From: Isoetes taiwanensis
Lineage: Eukaryota > Streptophyta > Lycopodiopsida > Isoetales > Isoetaceae
Direction of reading: 5' to 3'
NCBI GenBank assembly: GCA_021234155.1
Contig: JAJEKV010000177.1
Location: forward strand, 62,001-126,000
DNA: 64,000 bases
Part shown: in pieces, positions 1 through 11,997 of the stretch
Layout of the letters: each line of letters starts with the position of its first letter
Numbering within the stretch: position 1 is the stretch's first letter
The notes under the pieces: generated by a model
What the model was told of the DNA's origin: nothing
What the model saw: only the letters and a program-made list of their open reading frames with translations
Database searches by the model: none
Made by a program: the position numbers and the translations under genes

Positions 1-307
1 ATCTCAACACGTAGTATGAACAGCATCCCATGCAACAAGCCTAATCCTATTCTAGGAGCCATCTTTTCTATTTGTGTAGCGAGATCAGAATTGCGTCCGA
101 GCTTGGCCTCAGCTAGTTCCAGATGCTTGTCGCCTTCCTTCTCAAGGCAAGGTAATGGCCTGACATTAGGATGTGGAAATTTTTATTGTAGCTGGTTGTA
201 ATTTCTAAGGCACATATGCTGTAGCAGTGTTGATGTTTCTTCCTGTTTTCCTCTTGAATTGTGTGGTCTATTGCAGGGGGGGATGGTTTCAATGATACCT
301 AAGTGGC

Positions 308-1995
308 ATGATATGGAAGGGATTTTTTATGGTACTTGAAGAGGCCTCTCAGGTGGGAACTTTTGTAGAAGAGATGATAGGGGCATTGATCTCAATAGCT
401 GCGGAGGTTGTGGACAGGGCTACCAAGCCATGGAGGCGTCTGTTCTGGTTTTCCTTACACATGTACTTCACAGCATGGAGCATTGGCCTTACTCTTGTAT
501 TTAGAACTCTGACTGCCCCTTTTCGCATCCTCAATGCTGCCCGGAGAGAAAAAGTGGTAATTTCCATTTAACGCTCTTTTCTGACCCTTATTAAAATGTT
601 ACATTACACATAATACTCCTCCATAGGTAAATGCCTTCTATCTTATAGTACCTTGCATGTGCACCTGATACCAAATATGGAGTAGGATGAATTACAATTT
701 TGGCATTTAACTCTTGCAGACAAAATTGCAGGTTTGAGGTTAAACTCACCCTTTAGTCATATTGAGATGAATGGTCCTTCACATTAATTTTATATAGGTT
801 CTATTGACATTGGAATGATTGCTTCAAGGCAAATATGAGTTCTGTAATATTTACGGTATCAGTTATCCTTCATTCATATGCTTAAAGTTGGCTCCAATAT
901 GTTTTGTCCACTGTGGCAGCTGGAAAGCGAACTACGTGAGCTTCAAACTCACTATGATGAACTTTGTGAGAAGAAAAGTGACTTGGAAAAACAATTGGAG
1001 TATACCAGGAAAGACAGAAAACGGATAAAGGAGTCGCTTGACCAAGCAGTTGCAGAATGGGAGGTGTCTATAGAGAAGCTCAAGCTTTTAAAAGCACGGG
1101 TAAAAAGTTTAACTTTACCTCTGTTGATACTTCTGTTTTGTGAAATTCTTGTCATGAATTTAGTGGCAATGGCTTAGAGCTTTCAGAGACCTGAGAAAAC
1201 TTATGGTTTTCTTAGGGTTTGGAGTTAGGTTGTGAAATCTTGAACTTCAATGAACTTTAAGGTCACTACAACTCCATTAGTCATGATATTGTAGGGTTTA
1301 AAGAAGGGAAAAGCCAGTCTTTGAGGTAGTCTCATTGGCTGTATTTGTTGTTTAAAACATTCATTCTCTTTCTACTCGTAGTTGCACCATATTTCTATTG
1401 TTTAACTTCTGATGTACTCCAATTGCTAGCTAGACATCTTCAAGTAGGCAGTTGCAGCTTATTAATGTGAAAGAATTTTGTTAACTTTTACATACAGGTA
1501 CAAGAATTGGAAGCACATAATTCCAGGTTGAAGCAAATAGTGGAAGAACAAAAGAAGAAAGAAGAGCTGGCAGATGATTTGGCCTTAAAGGACAAATATT
1601 CAGGATTAGTTAATCAGGTATTTCTGAAGGCTGCAGAGATAGAGAGTTGGGATGACGACATACTTTCACAGGGAAGAGGTGTGGCACTAAGTTCAAGTAT
1701 TTTCAGTGCAGTCCTTTCCACTCTAGTAGGAGTCATAGCGTGGGAGGCACAAGATCCATGCATGCCACTTGTTGTTGCATTGTTTATTGTTGTTGGCATG
1801 TCTTTGGCAAATGTTGCCCAGTTTTTCTCTAAGCTACAGAGTAGGTATGGGTTTGATGCTGTAGCCCTCTTGAGTTTCAACTGGTTCATGCTTGGTACTT
1901 TGGCCTTTCCTGCATTCCCATATGTGGCTAGAGCTTTCTCTCCAATTGCAATTGAAGTTGGTACCTGGTTTGCTGGATGGTTTGGTTTTACTTGA
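308..1995 (+). CDS. Membrane-anchored coiled-coil protein, three exons
   Basis: Exons 308-556, 920-1099 and 1498-1995 join in phase 0 through GT-AG introns and give about 308 residues. The N-terminal part has one hydrophobic helix after a Lys-Pro-Trp-Arg-Arg stretch. Exon 2 and the start of exon 3 form a charged heptad-rich coiled coil (ELRELQTHYDELCEKK and on). The C-terminal 110 residues contain about three membrane helices. I do not recognise the family; the layout suggests an endomembrane tether. The start is uncertain. Just upstream, a possible exon after an acceptor at 276 reads in another frame (MVSMIPKWHDMEGIFYGT) and stops at 337, so either the start is internal or there is a one-base shift. 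Bases 1-151 are open and end at a plausible donor, and may be a further upstream exon. Confidence 0.6.
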
Positions 1996-3179
1996 TGTAC
2001 AGCACCCTGATGAGAGTGACTTCCTTTATTGTATCATTACCTGAACTTTGGGAAGAATCTGGTTGATTGTGGCCATATTATTTATTATGTAGTCTTGTAA
2101 ATATATTTTGGAGCATTATGTTACCTTTCGAATACTATAATGTGGTATTGTACGCCTGATATTGCATTGCATGTTTGTAGTAATGCACCAAATATGTTTG
2201 CCAAATACAGCTTTTATGTTTCTCAGATAAGGTGGTCATTTGGCCAAATCTAGACCTCAGATCTAAGGAGTATGCCCGCTCCCTTTGTCCATTCTAGGGT
2301 TGAACCTCAAGATTTTGAACCTAGTATATTGAGGACGTTGATGCAACGCCCTACACGTTGCAACCAGAATCGAAGCATGATGGAGTTGAACCGTTTACCA
2401 ACCGTTGCTTCACCATGGCCTAAATCTTGAAGGCTAATATACTCTCATATAATCTCATGCATATGCTATGCACATATTCTTAGAGCGCGTGCTTAAGATT
2501 CAATGCATGGGATTTATGGGCACTACATGAACAAAAGCCATCAACACATCAAATTTGTTACAAACAAATTTTGTTTCTTTGGCTTCCACAAAGCAAGAAT
2601 ATGCTTTGCATTATCCAAATATCTTTTCTGTAACTTCATGTAAAATACCTTATACCTATTAAACCTGACTGGCTTTCCATATAGTTTGCCTAATTCGTTT
2701 GGTATTGGGGAAGGGTATTCTGGCAGTGGTTAGGACTAAGATTTTGGTGTAGTATTGTTAAGGAATGAATATCTGATTTTGGCTAGGTGTCGACTATGGA
2801 TGGCGAAATTGGGGCGTGCATAGGTTCCAAATTGGAAACCATGTATTTGGATAGGGCGGAACATCTGGCTTTCATCTTGGGAAGGGTGGGGCATCTTTGA
2901 GGCTGCGGGCGCTTGGGCATCGGTAGCCATAGCCGAGCTTCAAGGTGTTGTTCTTCCCTCGCTATAGTTTTTTTCTGCAGATCTTCTGCACTCAGAGGAT
3001 GAAAGCTGTTGTGGGTTGCATGTGACGCCGCTTTAGGTTTGAGTTTTTGTCGCCCATATGATTTCGGCGAGGATCAAGGGCTCTGGTGAGGCTATTTAAG
3101 CCTGGGTTCCAGAATCTGGTCCAAAAATGATCCTTTGGTGCAGGATTTTGCTCCTTTTTCTGTATAGAATAGTGTATTC
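1996..3179. other. Intergenic region, no gene recognised
   Basis: The first 200 bases are probably the 3' UTR of the upstream gene. Around 2230-2425 the minus strand has several GGTTCAA-type boxes, one matching the pol III B-box consensus (GGTTCAACTCC), so a decayed SINE is possible. The rest shows no coding signal that I trust. Confidence 0.4.
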
Positions 3180-3423
3180 TAGGGCCTGAGGAATCTGGAC
3201 CATGGCCGCCTCAACGATGGAATTGGTGGCCAAAAATTTGATCGATTCTTATTTTCGAGGCAGATGAGTATTGCGATGCATATCTTTTAATATAAGTTCC
3301 GCTAGGGCTGAGGAATACGGACCATGGCCGCCTCAACGATGGAATTGGTGGCCAAAAATTTGATCGATTCTTATTTTCGAGGCAGATGAGTATTGCGATG
3401 CATATCTTTTAATATAAGTTCCG
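3180..3423. repeat. Tandem direct repeat, 2 x about 122 bp
   Basis: Two adjacent near-identical copies, about 3180-3301 and 3302-3423, start near ggaccatggccgcctcaac (3197 and 3319) and run to ataagttccg. Only a few bases differ, so the duplication looks recent. Confidence 0.9.
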
Positions 3424-4440
3424 GGGTTCTTCGGTAGATTGTGATCTGTGGCCCTTCTTCGTGCCATAGCCAGAGCTATAGCTTCGGATTTTATCCCATC
3501 TAGGCTAGACCGGATTAGCAGACAGCTGCAAGCATTCATGATCGAATAGATCCTGGATACAGAGCTGTAGATCTTCAAGCAGAAGCGTCTTCTTTGGATA
3601 GTGGACATTCTGGAATAGACTGTCGCCAATGTGAATAGTGTCATGTCTTTGAATCTTTGAATTGATGTCTTTGTGATTGTAGTAGTGGGAAACCATGGTT
3701 TCTGTTGTAAATGAATGTAATGTGAATAAGAAATAATGTGGAGCATCAACTTCTTTTGCACCATTGATTTGTCTTTGAAGTTTTTGGCTTTAAAAATTTG
3801 ATGGCCACCGATCTGGAATATTATGAGGAATATTCTGTGGATCGATGGCTTGGAACCAAAGTTAGATAGGACGCCATAATACATGGAAAAAGACGATAGC
3901 CAAACTCGGAGTAAAATTATGATGGAACTGTTGCTTTGGCTATAAAATACCTTGAATCTATGTAAAAAGAGGTTCAATGTAACCTTGAGAGTATGGAGGA
4001 CATATATATCAAGGTCAGCCTCGTGGTGAAGAGAAAACAAAGTCATGAATAAATTTAGCACCAAATCCATGATCAACATGGTTACCACATTTGTGATCAT
4101 GTATTTGACACTTGAACATGGTCTAGACATGTATTATTATCATTATTTTTTATTTTATTTTCTTTTTTAATCTTGGTTCTTTGCTTTTCAGGCGGTGTCG
4201 CTATAGCACCGCCATGATTTTTCTTGGAGGGCTCTACTTTCTTTGTAGTGCCTCATTATTTTCATGGGACGTTTCCATCACAAAATGCTTCCAAGGTATA
4301 TGGCCACGTATTGATATTCCTGTATACCTCTACAGGTTTTGAGAAATAGCATTGACAAGTGCTACACTCTGTATATATATACTGTATTTAAGGCATTTTG
4401 ATAAATTTGAAATATATAGGGTCATTTTAAAAGGGTAATT
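3424..4440. other. Intergenic region, no gene recognised
   Basis: AT-rich sequence upstream of the glycosyltransferase gene. A long open frame on the minus strand (3333-4130) has no recognisable domain and runs through the 122-bp repeat, so I do not call it a gene. Confidence 0.4.
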
Positions 4441-4831
4441 ATCAAAACTGCTTTCGGGAAAACGACCAAGTGTACGAGGCATTGGTTTAAGATCAATAAT
4501 TCTCCTTCATTTTCGAGGAATTTGCACCAAATCCGTGAAATCAAGTGCCAATTTGTCAAGGTTAGTTCAAAAATCGCTGTTAACAGAAAGCGAGAACAGA
4601 TTCCAAGGGCATTTAGGTTAGGTGTGGTTGAAATTTTGGTTAAGGGATGGAATTCAACAGATGCGGAAGACCAGGGACATAGAATTAGTACTGGGTATTT
4701 GTTTGGTGTGTTTTTTCTGAAGCCCTTAATTACTGCTATGTCCTAGGTATGAGACAAGATCGCTGCTAGCAATAAAAAATAACTGGAGCAATTCGCTCAA
4801 ATCTGAGCCTTAGCAGGTGGATTTGGACCAA
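4441..4831 (+). promoter_or_regulatory. Probable 5' leader of the GT23-like gene
   Basis: A donor-like CCTAG|GTATGA at 4746/4747 and an acceptor-like TTAGCAG ending at 4816 suggest a 70-base intron just before the first ATG at 4832. The open stretch 4522-4746 before it has no recognisable domain and is more likely leader than coding. Confidence 0.35.
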
Positions 4832-7269
4832 ATGGATGCACAAAGCACTCCTTCCGGGCGGTCTTGTCGAAATATACAATCTAAATTCGTAGTGATTTGT
4901 TGTAAAATACAAAATCGTTGTAGAGGCAAACATGGAGATCAATATACCATGATTCTTTCTGTGGTTTTTGGTTTACTGTTAACGCTTCTACTTGCTTGGA
5001 ATACTCAGCCTTCTTGGGATTTGTTCAAGGCCATAGCTCAACATTCAGGTGCATCACGCTTTCTTTTTTATTTCATCACGCCTTTATCAGTATATGCATC
5101 ATCATCACAACTTAGATCTAACACCACTTGATCGAATTTTTTTTTTCTAGATTAACTGGACCTGGTTTGTTTGATGCCTAAAAACAGATACCACACAAAA
5201 GGAAATTATAGTACATGCTTCATCTCATCAACCTCAGCACAAGGAAGACCCAAGTAACAAAATCGATTGTTGTAGAAATGAGACCAAGTTTGAAGCACAT
5301 GGTCTAAAAGTTGAAGTTCTACTAGGTCTTTGGAACAAATATTATCTCTCATCAGAAAAATCTTATTTGGAGGCAAATCTTTCAAGTGTCCCATATCCGC
5401 CACACTTGGAAAATTGCACTGAACGCAACGCTTACTATAATAGACTAGATAATCGCGCACTTAATGGAGATCGACCAGCCTGGACAATCTGGAAGGGACT
5501 TTTAGGGCTTGAGCTTGGAAAAAATATTATTGCAGATGACAATGAAGAAGAAATGCTTACCAAAAATAAAACCTTAGTTCATGGTCCATATCCACCATGG
5601 GTAAGTATGATAAAAATGCTTATATCTTAGTGAATCTAGTTTTCATATCTATATCCTTTCTCTTGTATTTTGATCTAGGTTCTGGGTGCAGATGAAGATA
5701 ACTTTCCTTTCACACGTCGTGTTCAGCGGGATCTATGGGTACACCAACACCCTAAGGATTGCAATGATCCTTCCCTGAAATTTTTGTTAGTCAACTTTAC
5801 CGCTTACCCTACAATGGGAGTTGGCGCTCAATTCTCTGTTCTATCTTCCTTCTTTACTATCGCCATGAATGAGAATAGAATTCTTGTGCTAGGTTATTTT
5901 AATAGGGCAGACCATGAAGGATGCACAGGTACTTTTGATCATTCTATTTTTCAAAAGTTCTATTGCGTTAGTGTTGTTGTTCTACCTGTTATGGGCAATT
6001 CCAAAATGGTTGTTCGCATCGTATGTTTTCTTTTATTCTTATGTAGGATCCAAACATGCTAGCTGGACATGTTACTTTGCAAAAGAGACTTCAGAAGAAT
6101 GTCGAGCCCGTGCATTAGATCTGAGAACTCAAGAAGATGCTAGGAAGAACGGGACTTTTCGTGAAGAAAAGGGTGACGGGGATAACAGATTTCTTGCAGT
6201 ACCTGAGTGAGTTGACTTTCTTGAAATATTGAATTATAAGAAGGGAAAAATAAAAAGGAAACAAAAAAGGATATATATATACGCATGATTGTGTTTATGG
6301 TCTTTGTTCCTTTTTAAGGATTTGGGGCAAACCATGGGAGTACATTCAACCAACAGAGCAAATAAATGGAAAGGTCTTTGTCACGCATGGACGCATTGAT
6401 GTTATGTGGTGGAGATCACAGGTATGCATTAAGGAAACATGTTGCCTTTCATTTAAATGACCAGTTTACTTATCCTTTGTGTAGATAATTCGCTACCTTA
6501 CACGTTACCCTAGTGAATATCTTTGTTCATTACTCAATAACGAACGCCATAGATCATTTGGAAGGGGTGCTGCACGAATTGTCCTCAAGAATCTCCCAAT
6601 TGAATGGCCAAGAGTATGATTCATTTGGTCTTTTTTTGTACCTTTTCTTTTGATGATGTTATGTAGATTGTGTGTCTTATGTTGTCCTTAGGTTCCATGT
6701 GTAAGAAGGAAAAAAATGGCCTTGAACAAACTTGTTTGGAACCATCCTATGCATAGACCATGGATTCCCAAGCCTCTTATTAGTGTGCATGTGAGACAAG
6801 GTGACAAACAAGATGAAATGAAAATATTTGACTTCAAATCATACATGCACCTTGCAGAAGATTTGAGAGAGCAATTTCCAAATGTCCAAAATATCTGGTT
6901 GTCAACAGAGATGCAGGTGCCTGTTTGCAAATTCTATAGGAAATTGATTTAATATTGCACTAGCTAAACTAGTATATAATATTGCAGAATGTCATAGATG
7001 AGACCAAGGGGTATCGAAATTGGAAGTTCTTCTACACCAACATTACTCGTCAAATTGGAAGCACAAGAATGCGTGACTATGAAAGTAGCCTTGGGCGTTT
7101 AAAAGCAAGCAACAATGCATTTGTAAATCTTATGATGGCATCGGATTGTGACTATTTTATTGGTGCTTTAGGATCAACTTGGTCACGTGTCATTAATGGC
7201 TTGAGGGGACAAGTGGCAAAAGTCATGGCAGGAATGCTTAGTGTCAACCCTGGTGATGGTTGGAGATAA
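4832..7269 (+). CDS. GT23/FUT8-like glycosyltransferase, type II membrane protein
   Basis: Eight exons join in frame: 4832-5048, 5188-5600, 5679-5928, 6047-6206, 6319-6421, 6485-6613, 6692-6916 and 6988-7269, giving 592 residues. All junctions are GT-AG. A short cytoplasmic tail is followed by one membrane helix at about residues 39-56, the usual plan of a Golgi transferase. Residues 455-463 read SVHVRQGDK, matching the donor-binding HVR.-.DK motif of alpha-1,6-fucosyltransferases of family GT23 (FUT8, NodZ). The last exon (ASDCDYFIGALGSTWSRV) matches the C-terminal nucleotide-binding half of that fold, and the region around GVGAQFSVLSSFF matches its N-terminal glycine-rich strand. The fucosyl donor and the acceptor are inferred from the family. 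The first in-frame ATG after the leader intron was taken as the start. The gene looks intact. Confidence 0.65.
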
Positions 7270-7998
7270 AGGCATGATGGAGTCCTCAAATTACTTAGAC
7301 AAATTTATGTTAGCGATGCCATGGACAATGTTCAAAAGGTTTTATAGTCAAATGTTTGACAATTCGAAAAACACTTGGAAAATATTGTTCCAATATTCCA
7401 AATATTATAGCAAATTTGACCAGCTCTTAGAACCCCAAAGTTTGGCTTTGATTTGCACCAATCAATCTGCAATGCTCACATTTAGATAAGTCGCAATCAA
7501 ATTTAATGTTTTTTTTCATCTTCTGAAGGCTCATAAGTTATGAATCAGCCCTCTGCCTTGATGTTATCTAAATATGAAGGCCATTCTCATGCCCTAATTT
7601 GGCAGTTTACCCTTGAAATATAACGGCAATTGTCCCTTTATATTGTGATAAGGCCACATTGCCACTTTAATATATTGGACATTTAACAACATTTGTGCAG
7701 ATATTCATGGTAATTATAACCACATGTAGATACACAATCATGACATAATTCTACATTGCCCTTAATGATATGCCTATGTACTTACATCCAACAATGTAAC
7801 AATACTGTAGTGTGTACGTATTCCCAACATTTCTTGGAATATCTTAAGCTTTGATTTTGTAAGTGCTTTAGTTAGGACATATGCATCCACTTTGTTTGTA
7901 CTGATATACTCCATCATGAAATAGGATATTTCACAAGACGTGCGATGTCTCTCTCTCTCTCTAGTGCCTCGTTCCCTCTCTAGTGCCTCATTTATCTC
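7270..7998. other. 3' UTR and intergenic region
   Basis: No gene recognised. A short (TC)n tract lies at about 7948-7962, followed by imperfect repeats of tctagtgcctc just before the LINE insertion site. Confidence 0.4.
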
Positions 7999-8009
7999 TC
8001 TAGGATTTT

Positions 8010-10026
8010 CATGCGCTCCAAGCATTCACCAGTAGTATCGGGGTCCGGCAGGGCTGCCCCCTCTCACCAACACTTTTTGGCCTCTATATTGATCAGTTAG
8101 AGCCTTGGCTTACTGAGCATGGGGGGGATGGCATACAGCTTTTGCACCAGGTCATTAGCCACTCATCTATCGGCGGATGATGTTGACCTTCGGCCCACAC
8201 CCGGAAGCTATGCGATCTCATCCGATGCCCTAGACATATTCCCTGACTACTACGGACATCGCCGTGAATCTGCCAAGACCAGGTGGTTCTCATATCCTCT
8301 TCCGCCACCCCACGCCTCCTGCACTCACATATCTGGGGGGATACTGTGGAGGTCACACCCACCTACAAAAGTACCTAGGGGTGGAGTTCCCCTCCTCGCT
8401 CTCTTTGGGAGGCTTCCATCCGCTTAAGTGTGACAAGAGGGTCGGAAAGCTTTATGCCATGCGAGAACAAGGGGCCACCCCGGTGCAGAGCTCTATGATT
8501 GGGGCCATCGGTCACATCCTTTTGGTGACCGGGTCGAGCTGTCCTCTGTCGCAGACGGGTCGAGCCTGCCCCTGTCTGAGGGTCATCTGACTTTTTGCAC
8601 GGGTCATCCGCCCGACTCATCTATGTGGATGGTGTTGACCTTCGCCCACACCCCGCTATGCGGTCTCATCCGGATGCCCTTAGACACATTCGCCGCTCTG
8701 AACATCTTGGCGTGAATCCGCCAAGACCGTGGTGGTTCTCATATCCTCTTCACGCCACCCCACGCCTCCCCCGCACTCACATATCTGGCAAAGATGTGGA
8801 GGTCACGCCCACCTGAGAGTACCTGGGGTGGAGTTCCCTCCCGCTTCGGCTGGGAGGCATCCATCCACTTGGCGGGTGACGATGGGCGGAAAGCGCTTTA
8901 TGCCATGCGTAACAACAACCGACCCAGAGCTCTCTATGATTGGGGCCATCAACACATTCCGCTTTCGCACCGGTCGAGCCCGGCCCTCCCCGCACGGGTC
9001 GAGGGTTTGGGGGCCCTGCCGCCTTTTGGCGACTGGAATGACTTGGAGCAGTCGTGTAAGGCATTTTTGGCACGGCACTTGGGGTAAAACCTTCACCCCC
9101 ATCGGTTCTGGCCGCAGAAACTCGATTCTTGCCGCCCGGTGGCTCTTGATGGACCGCGTCGTCTATTTTCGAAAAGTGGTTAATATGGGTGATGCTTTCG
9201 GCTCCGCTTTACGCGGTGGCAATGGGCCCCGCCAGCGGCTCGGGGCATTGGAGGGTAAGAGAGATCAATGGTTACGCCCGGATGGAGCGTCTGGTGAGCA
9301 CGGTGTGTCGCGGATGGACCCTGAGAGGCCCGTCGTGGCAACGTCGCGGGAGTACACTGACGCTTGCTTCCTTGGCAAGCTCGGGACCCCTGGCTCTAGG
9401 AAACAGTCAAAACCCCTTACAAGGAGCACATCAACCACGCGTGTTAGCCCGGGCCCATGGCTCTACTGCGTTCCCGGCTGCCCTCGAAAAGCGCTAGACT
9501 CATTGCCTCCATTAGCCTGACAGTGCCCACCATCTTCGCGATCGAGGCGGGCGTGTGGATTGGGGAGTCCCGCCAGGGCTCATGCCAAGATCGTGTCAAG
9601 CGGGTGCCATTGAGGATGGAGTCTCACACTTTCCGTGAGTTGCCCGGCATTTTTCGGATCCGAGCCGGATATGCTCCCTTAGTACGGCGGACTTGCCCCT
9701 ACATTTGCTAATGAACACGCCAAGACGTGCTCTCGGGGTCGTTACATTCAAGAGGCTCGGATCTGCGAGCTCACCTTTGCCCTTTGGGGTCGCCGATCGG
9801 GCACTACACTCTTGATTGCATGAGTGTATATATTTGTGTGTTTTTGCATTTTGTATATTGGAGCGGTTTCTCCGGCGGGCTTATTGCCGCCCACGGTTTT
9901 CCCTCGAAACCCTTCCCGGCGGGGGTTTTTTAATCCGGGTAGTAATCCGTATTCTTTGCGCTTTTGTATTGGGTCCCATAGACCGATTGGTCTCCATGGA
10001 CGATAAAAATACCTTCCTTCCTTCCT
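8010..10026 (+). mobile_element. 5'-truncated LINE with 11-bp target-site duplication
   Basis: The element is bounded by a perfect direct repeat, tctaggatttt, at 7999-8009 and 10027-10037. It opens in frame with a reverse-transcriptase block (GVRQGCPLSPTLFGLYIDQL), followed after a shift by the catalytic ADDVDL. The C-terminal end near 9710-9820 has a zinc-knuckle-like Cys/His region. The 3' end is a GC-rich tail ending in an AAAAATA stretch and CTTCC repeats. Several frameshifts and stops make it dead. It is much more GC-rich than its surroundings. Truncation at the 5' end plus a TSD is the usual product of target-primed reverse transcription. Confidence 0.8.
8155..8985 (+). repeat. Internal duplication of the LINE RT palm region
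   Basis: A segment with the ADD box occurs twice, at about 8155-8545 and 8618-8985. Both copies run from ctcatctat through ggtggttctcatatcctctt to ctctatgattggggccatc. The copies differ at many bases and small indels, so the duplication is old or already existed in the parent. Confidence 0.75.
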
Positions 10027-10037
10027 TCTAGGATTTT

Positions 10038-11119
10038 GGGGCACATTCTCTCTCTATGCTCTCAGATCCCTTCCCACTCTTCCTCCTAGTTGCTACCTTT
10101 ACTTCTCCTCCCCATCATACTACTATTAGTGTCTTTGTTCCCTTATCACAATTGACCACCTTCTCTCTGTAAAAAGCCTTTTGGCCCCTTTCTCTCACTA
10201 CAAGTCACTTACTCTGTCCGTGCCAAAACCTTCTCCAAAATGTTTGAATAGGCATTGGCACGAAGTGCCTCTCTCCAGGTCTCAATGCTCTAGCCTTTTG
10301 CCCATTGGTGGGAATGCAAGGGTTGTTGATGAAGCATCCGAGGCAAGGAAGAAGCATTTCCAAGAACTAGAATCTGCTAATTTGAAGAGAAGGTATAGCG
10401 TAGGAAAGAGACAAGCAAAACAAGCAAAAAAACCTTCCAAATATGCTAGGACAACAACCGACCAAGTAGTGAGGACTTCATAAAATCTTTATGCTGTGGA
10501 AAGCTTTGTTATTCTATGTTTTGATTTAAAGAGATGACTAGCCTTAGAACCTTCTATCGGAGCATGAAAGCATCAGATTGATTAACCTTTGTCTATAACA
10601 TGTTTGACTTATGTGCTGTTAATGTTCAGGTTGGTACAATGATGCTTAATAATAAGGAGGTTTGTTAGGAAGCATGGCAGATGGCTAATGACATAGCTTT
10701 GTCGACCTTTTACAAGGAGAGAACAACTCGTGGTCTAATGCATACATGAATGAAGTTATCGACTATTGGTTGGATCTACTATTTGTGCTAGGAGAGGTGG
10801 AAGGTGGTCCATCTGACATGCATGATTTCTTTCCTCACACGCAATAGGATGCCCCAGTTCAGATCTTTAATCCATATCAAGATAAAAAGACCCAAACAAG
10901 TCTCGCTACGAAGATGTGTATATCTTTTTGTGGAAGGTTATATCTTATCCCAATAACTACATTGATTGTTGAGAGAAGAGATGGAGGCCTAAACCTAATG
11001 ACCCGCCTTAATACCAACCAATAAAACCATCAACTATACATGGACGGTGGAAGGGATGCCTTCAACCATGTTGATCCTAAGCGGCGTGGCCTCTCAATTA
11101 AGAAACCTGGTTGTTCATA
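10038..11119 (+). pseudogene. Unidentified decayed coding remnant
   Basis: Coherent coding stretches appear in shifting frames: a Lys/Arg-rich part at 10310-10480 (EARKKHFQELESANLKRRYS), a part at 10665-10730 (EAWQMANDIALSTFYKE), a part at 10729-10920 (YMNEVIDYWLDLLFV) and a final part ending in a stop at 11118 (DAFNHVDPKRRGLSIKKPG). I do not recognise the protein. Stops and frame changes say it is not functional. Confidence 0.35.
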
Positions 11120-11473
11120 AGGATAAGGATGATGATAAGGATGGAGAATGCAATGGTTTTATGAAAACATAGAACCATCGTTCTTGGAAAGACAAAGATA
11201 GCTTGGACCTTTTTTCTTGCACCTTTTGTTTTGCCTATATATTGATTTAATTTCAAGCTTTTTTTCTTGAGCGTTTCCAGCTTCATCTCTGTTGTGCTTC
11301 TAGCTTTCCCTACCTTGCTTGATCTACTCTTCCCTACCTTGCATCTTAGCTTGTTTAGTTAGTTTGTTTAGTTAGATTGTCTAGTTTTTATTTGGAGACG
11401 TGTAGGTTATTTTAGTCTGATTAACTTTCTTTCTAGAATTCATATAAGTTAATGGCATGGTTTGTATTATGTG

Positions 11474-11558
11474 CCTTTCTTTTCTTTTCTTTTCTTTTCT
11501 TTTCTTTTCTTTTCTTTTCTTTTCTTTTCTTTTCTTTTCTTTTCTTTTCTTTTCTTTT
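11474..11558. repeat. (TTTTC)n microsatellite
   Basis: About 17 uninterrupted units of TTTTC. Confidence 0.97.
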
Positions 11559-11750
11559 GAGAAATGGTTGTTGAGGTCAGCTTCGACGTTGTTTTCTTCA
11601 AACCAGATCTATTGCCCTAGTTCTAGCATGATTTGTCACAACTACTACTTAACTAGTCGGACCAGCACAAATTAAAAACTTATATACTTTTCTGTATGGT
11701 TTTGCATTCGTTTCTTTTTTCTGAGAGTGTGATCTGATTTTTCCATCATT

Positions 11751-11880
11751 TCTAGGCTTGAGTTTGTGGGGAGGGATATATTGGCTCCAGAGTTTTTCTT
11801 GTGCGACAAAACCTTTCTAGGCTTGAGTTTGTGGAGCAGGAGATTTTAGCTCCTGCCTTTTCTCTTGTGCGACAAAGCCA
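11751..11880. repeat. Imperfect tandem repeat, 2 x 65 bp
   Basis: Copies start with tctaggcttgagtttgtgg at 11751 and 11816, and both end in cttgtgcgacaaa. The centres differ. Confidence 0.8.
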
Positions 11881-11997
11881 GCCTCAAAAGGCTCGGATAT
11901 CTATTATTGTTACCTTTTTTCTATCTATCTATCTCAAGATTCGTTATGGTTTTAGATGCGTGTTCTTGTTCATTTTTTTGTTTAGCTAGCCTAATTT

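Larger units (their letters stand above)
11120..11997. other. Intergenic, T-rich with simple repeats
   Basis: No gene seen. It holds the TTTTC microsatellite and the 65-bp repeat listed separately. The last 40 bases before the Copia LTR (from 11958) recur upstream of the second LTR at 36609, so they mark the left edge of a large duplication. Confidence 0.5.

Noticed and set aside
3333-4130. 265-codon open frame on the minus strand
   Set aside because: No domain, composition like random AT-rich DNA, and it reads through a recent tandem repeat.
7241-7489. 82-codon frame overlapping the end of the GT23-like gene
   Set aside because: Out of frame with the gene's last exon and mostly in its 3' UTR.
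8729-9520. 263-codon open frame in the LINE
   Set aside because: GC-rich sequence gives long open frames by chance; the real RT sense lies in other frames.
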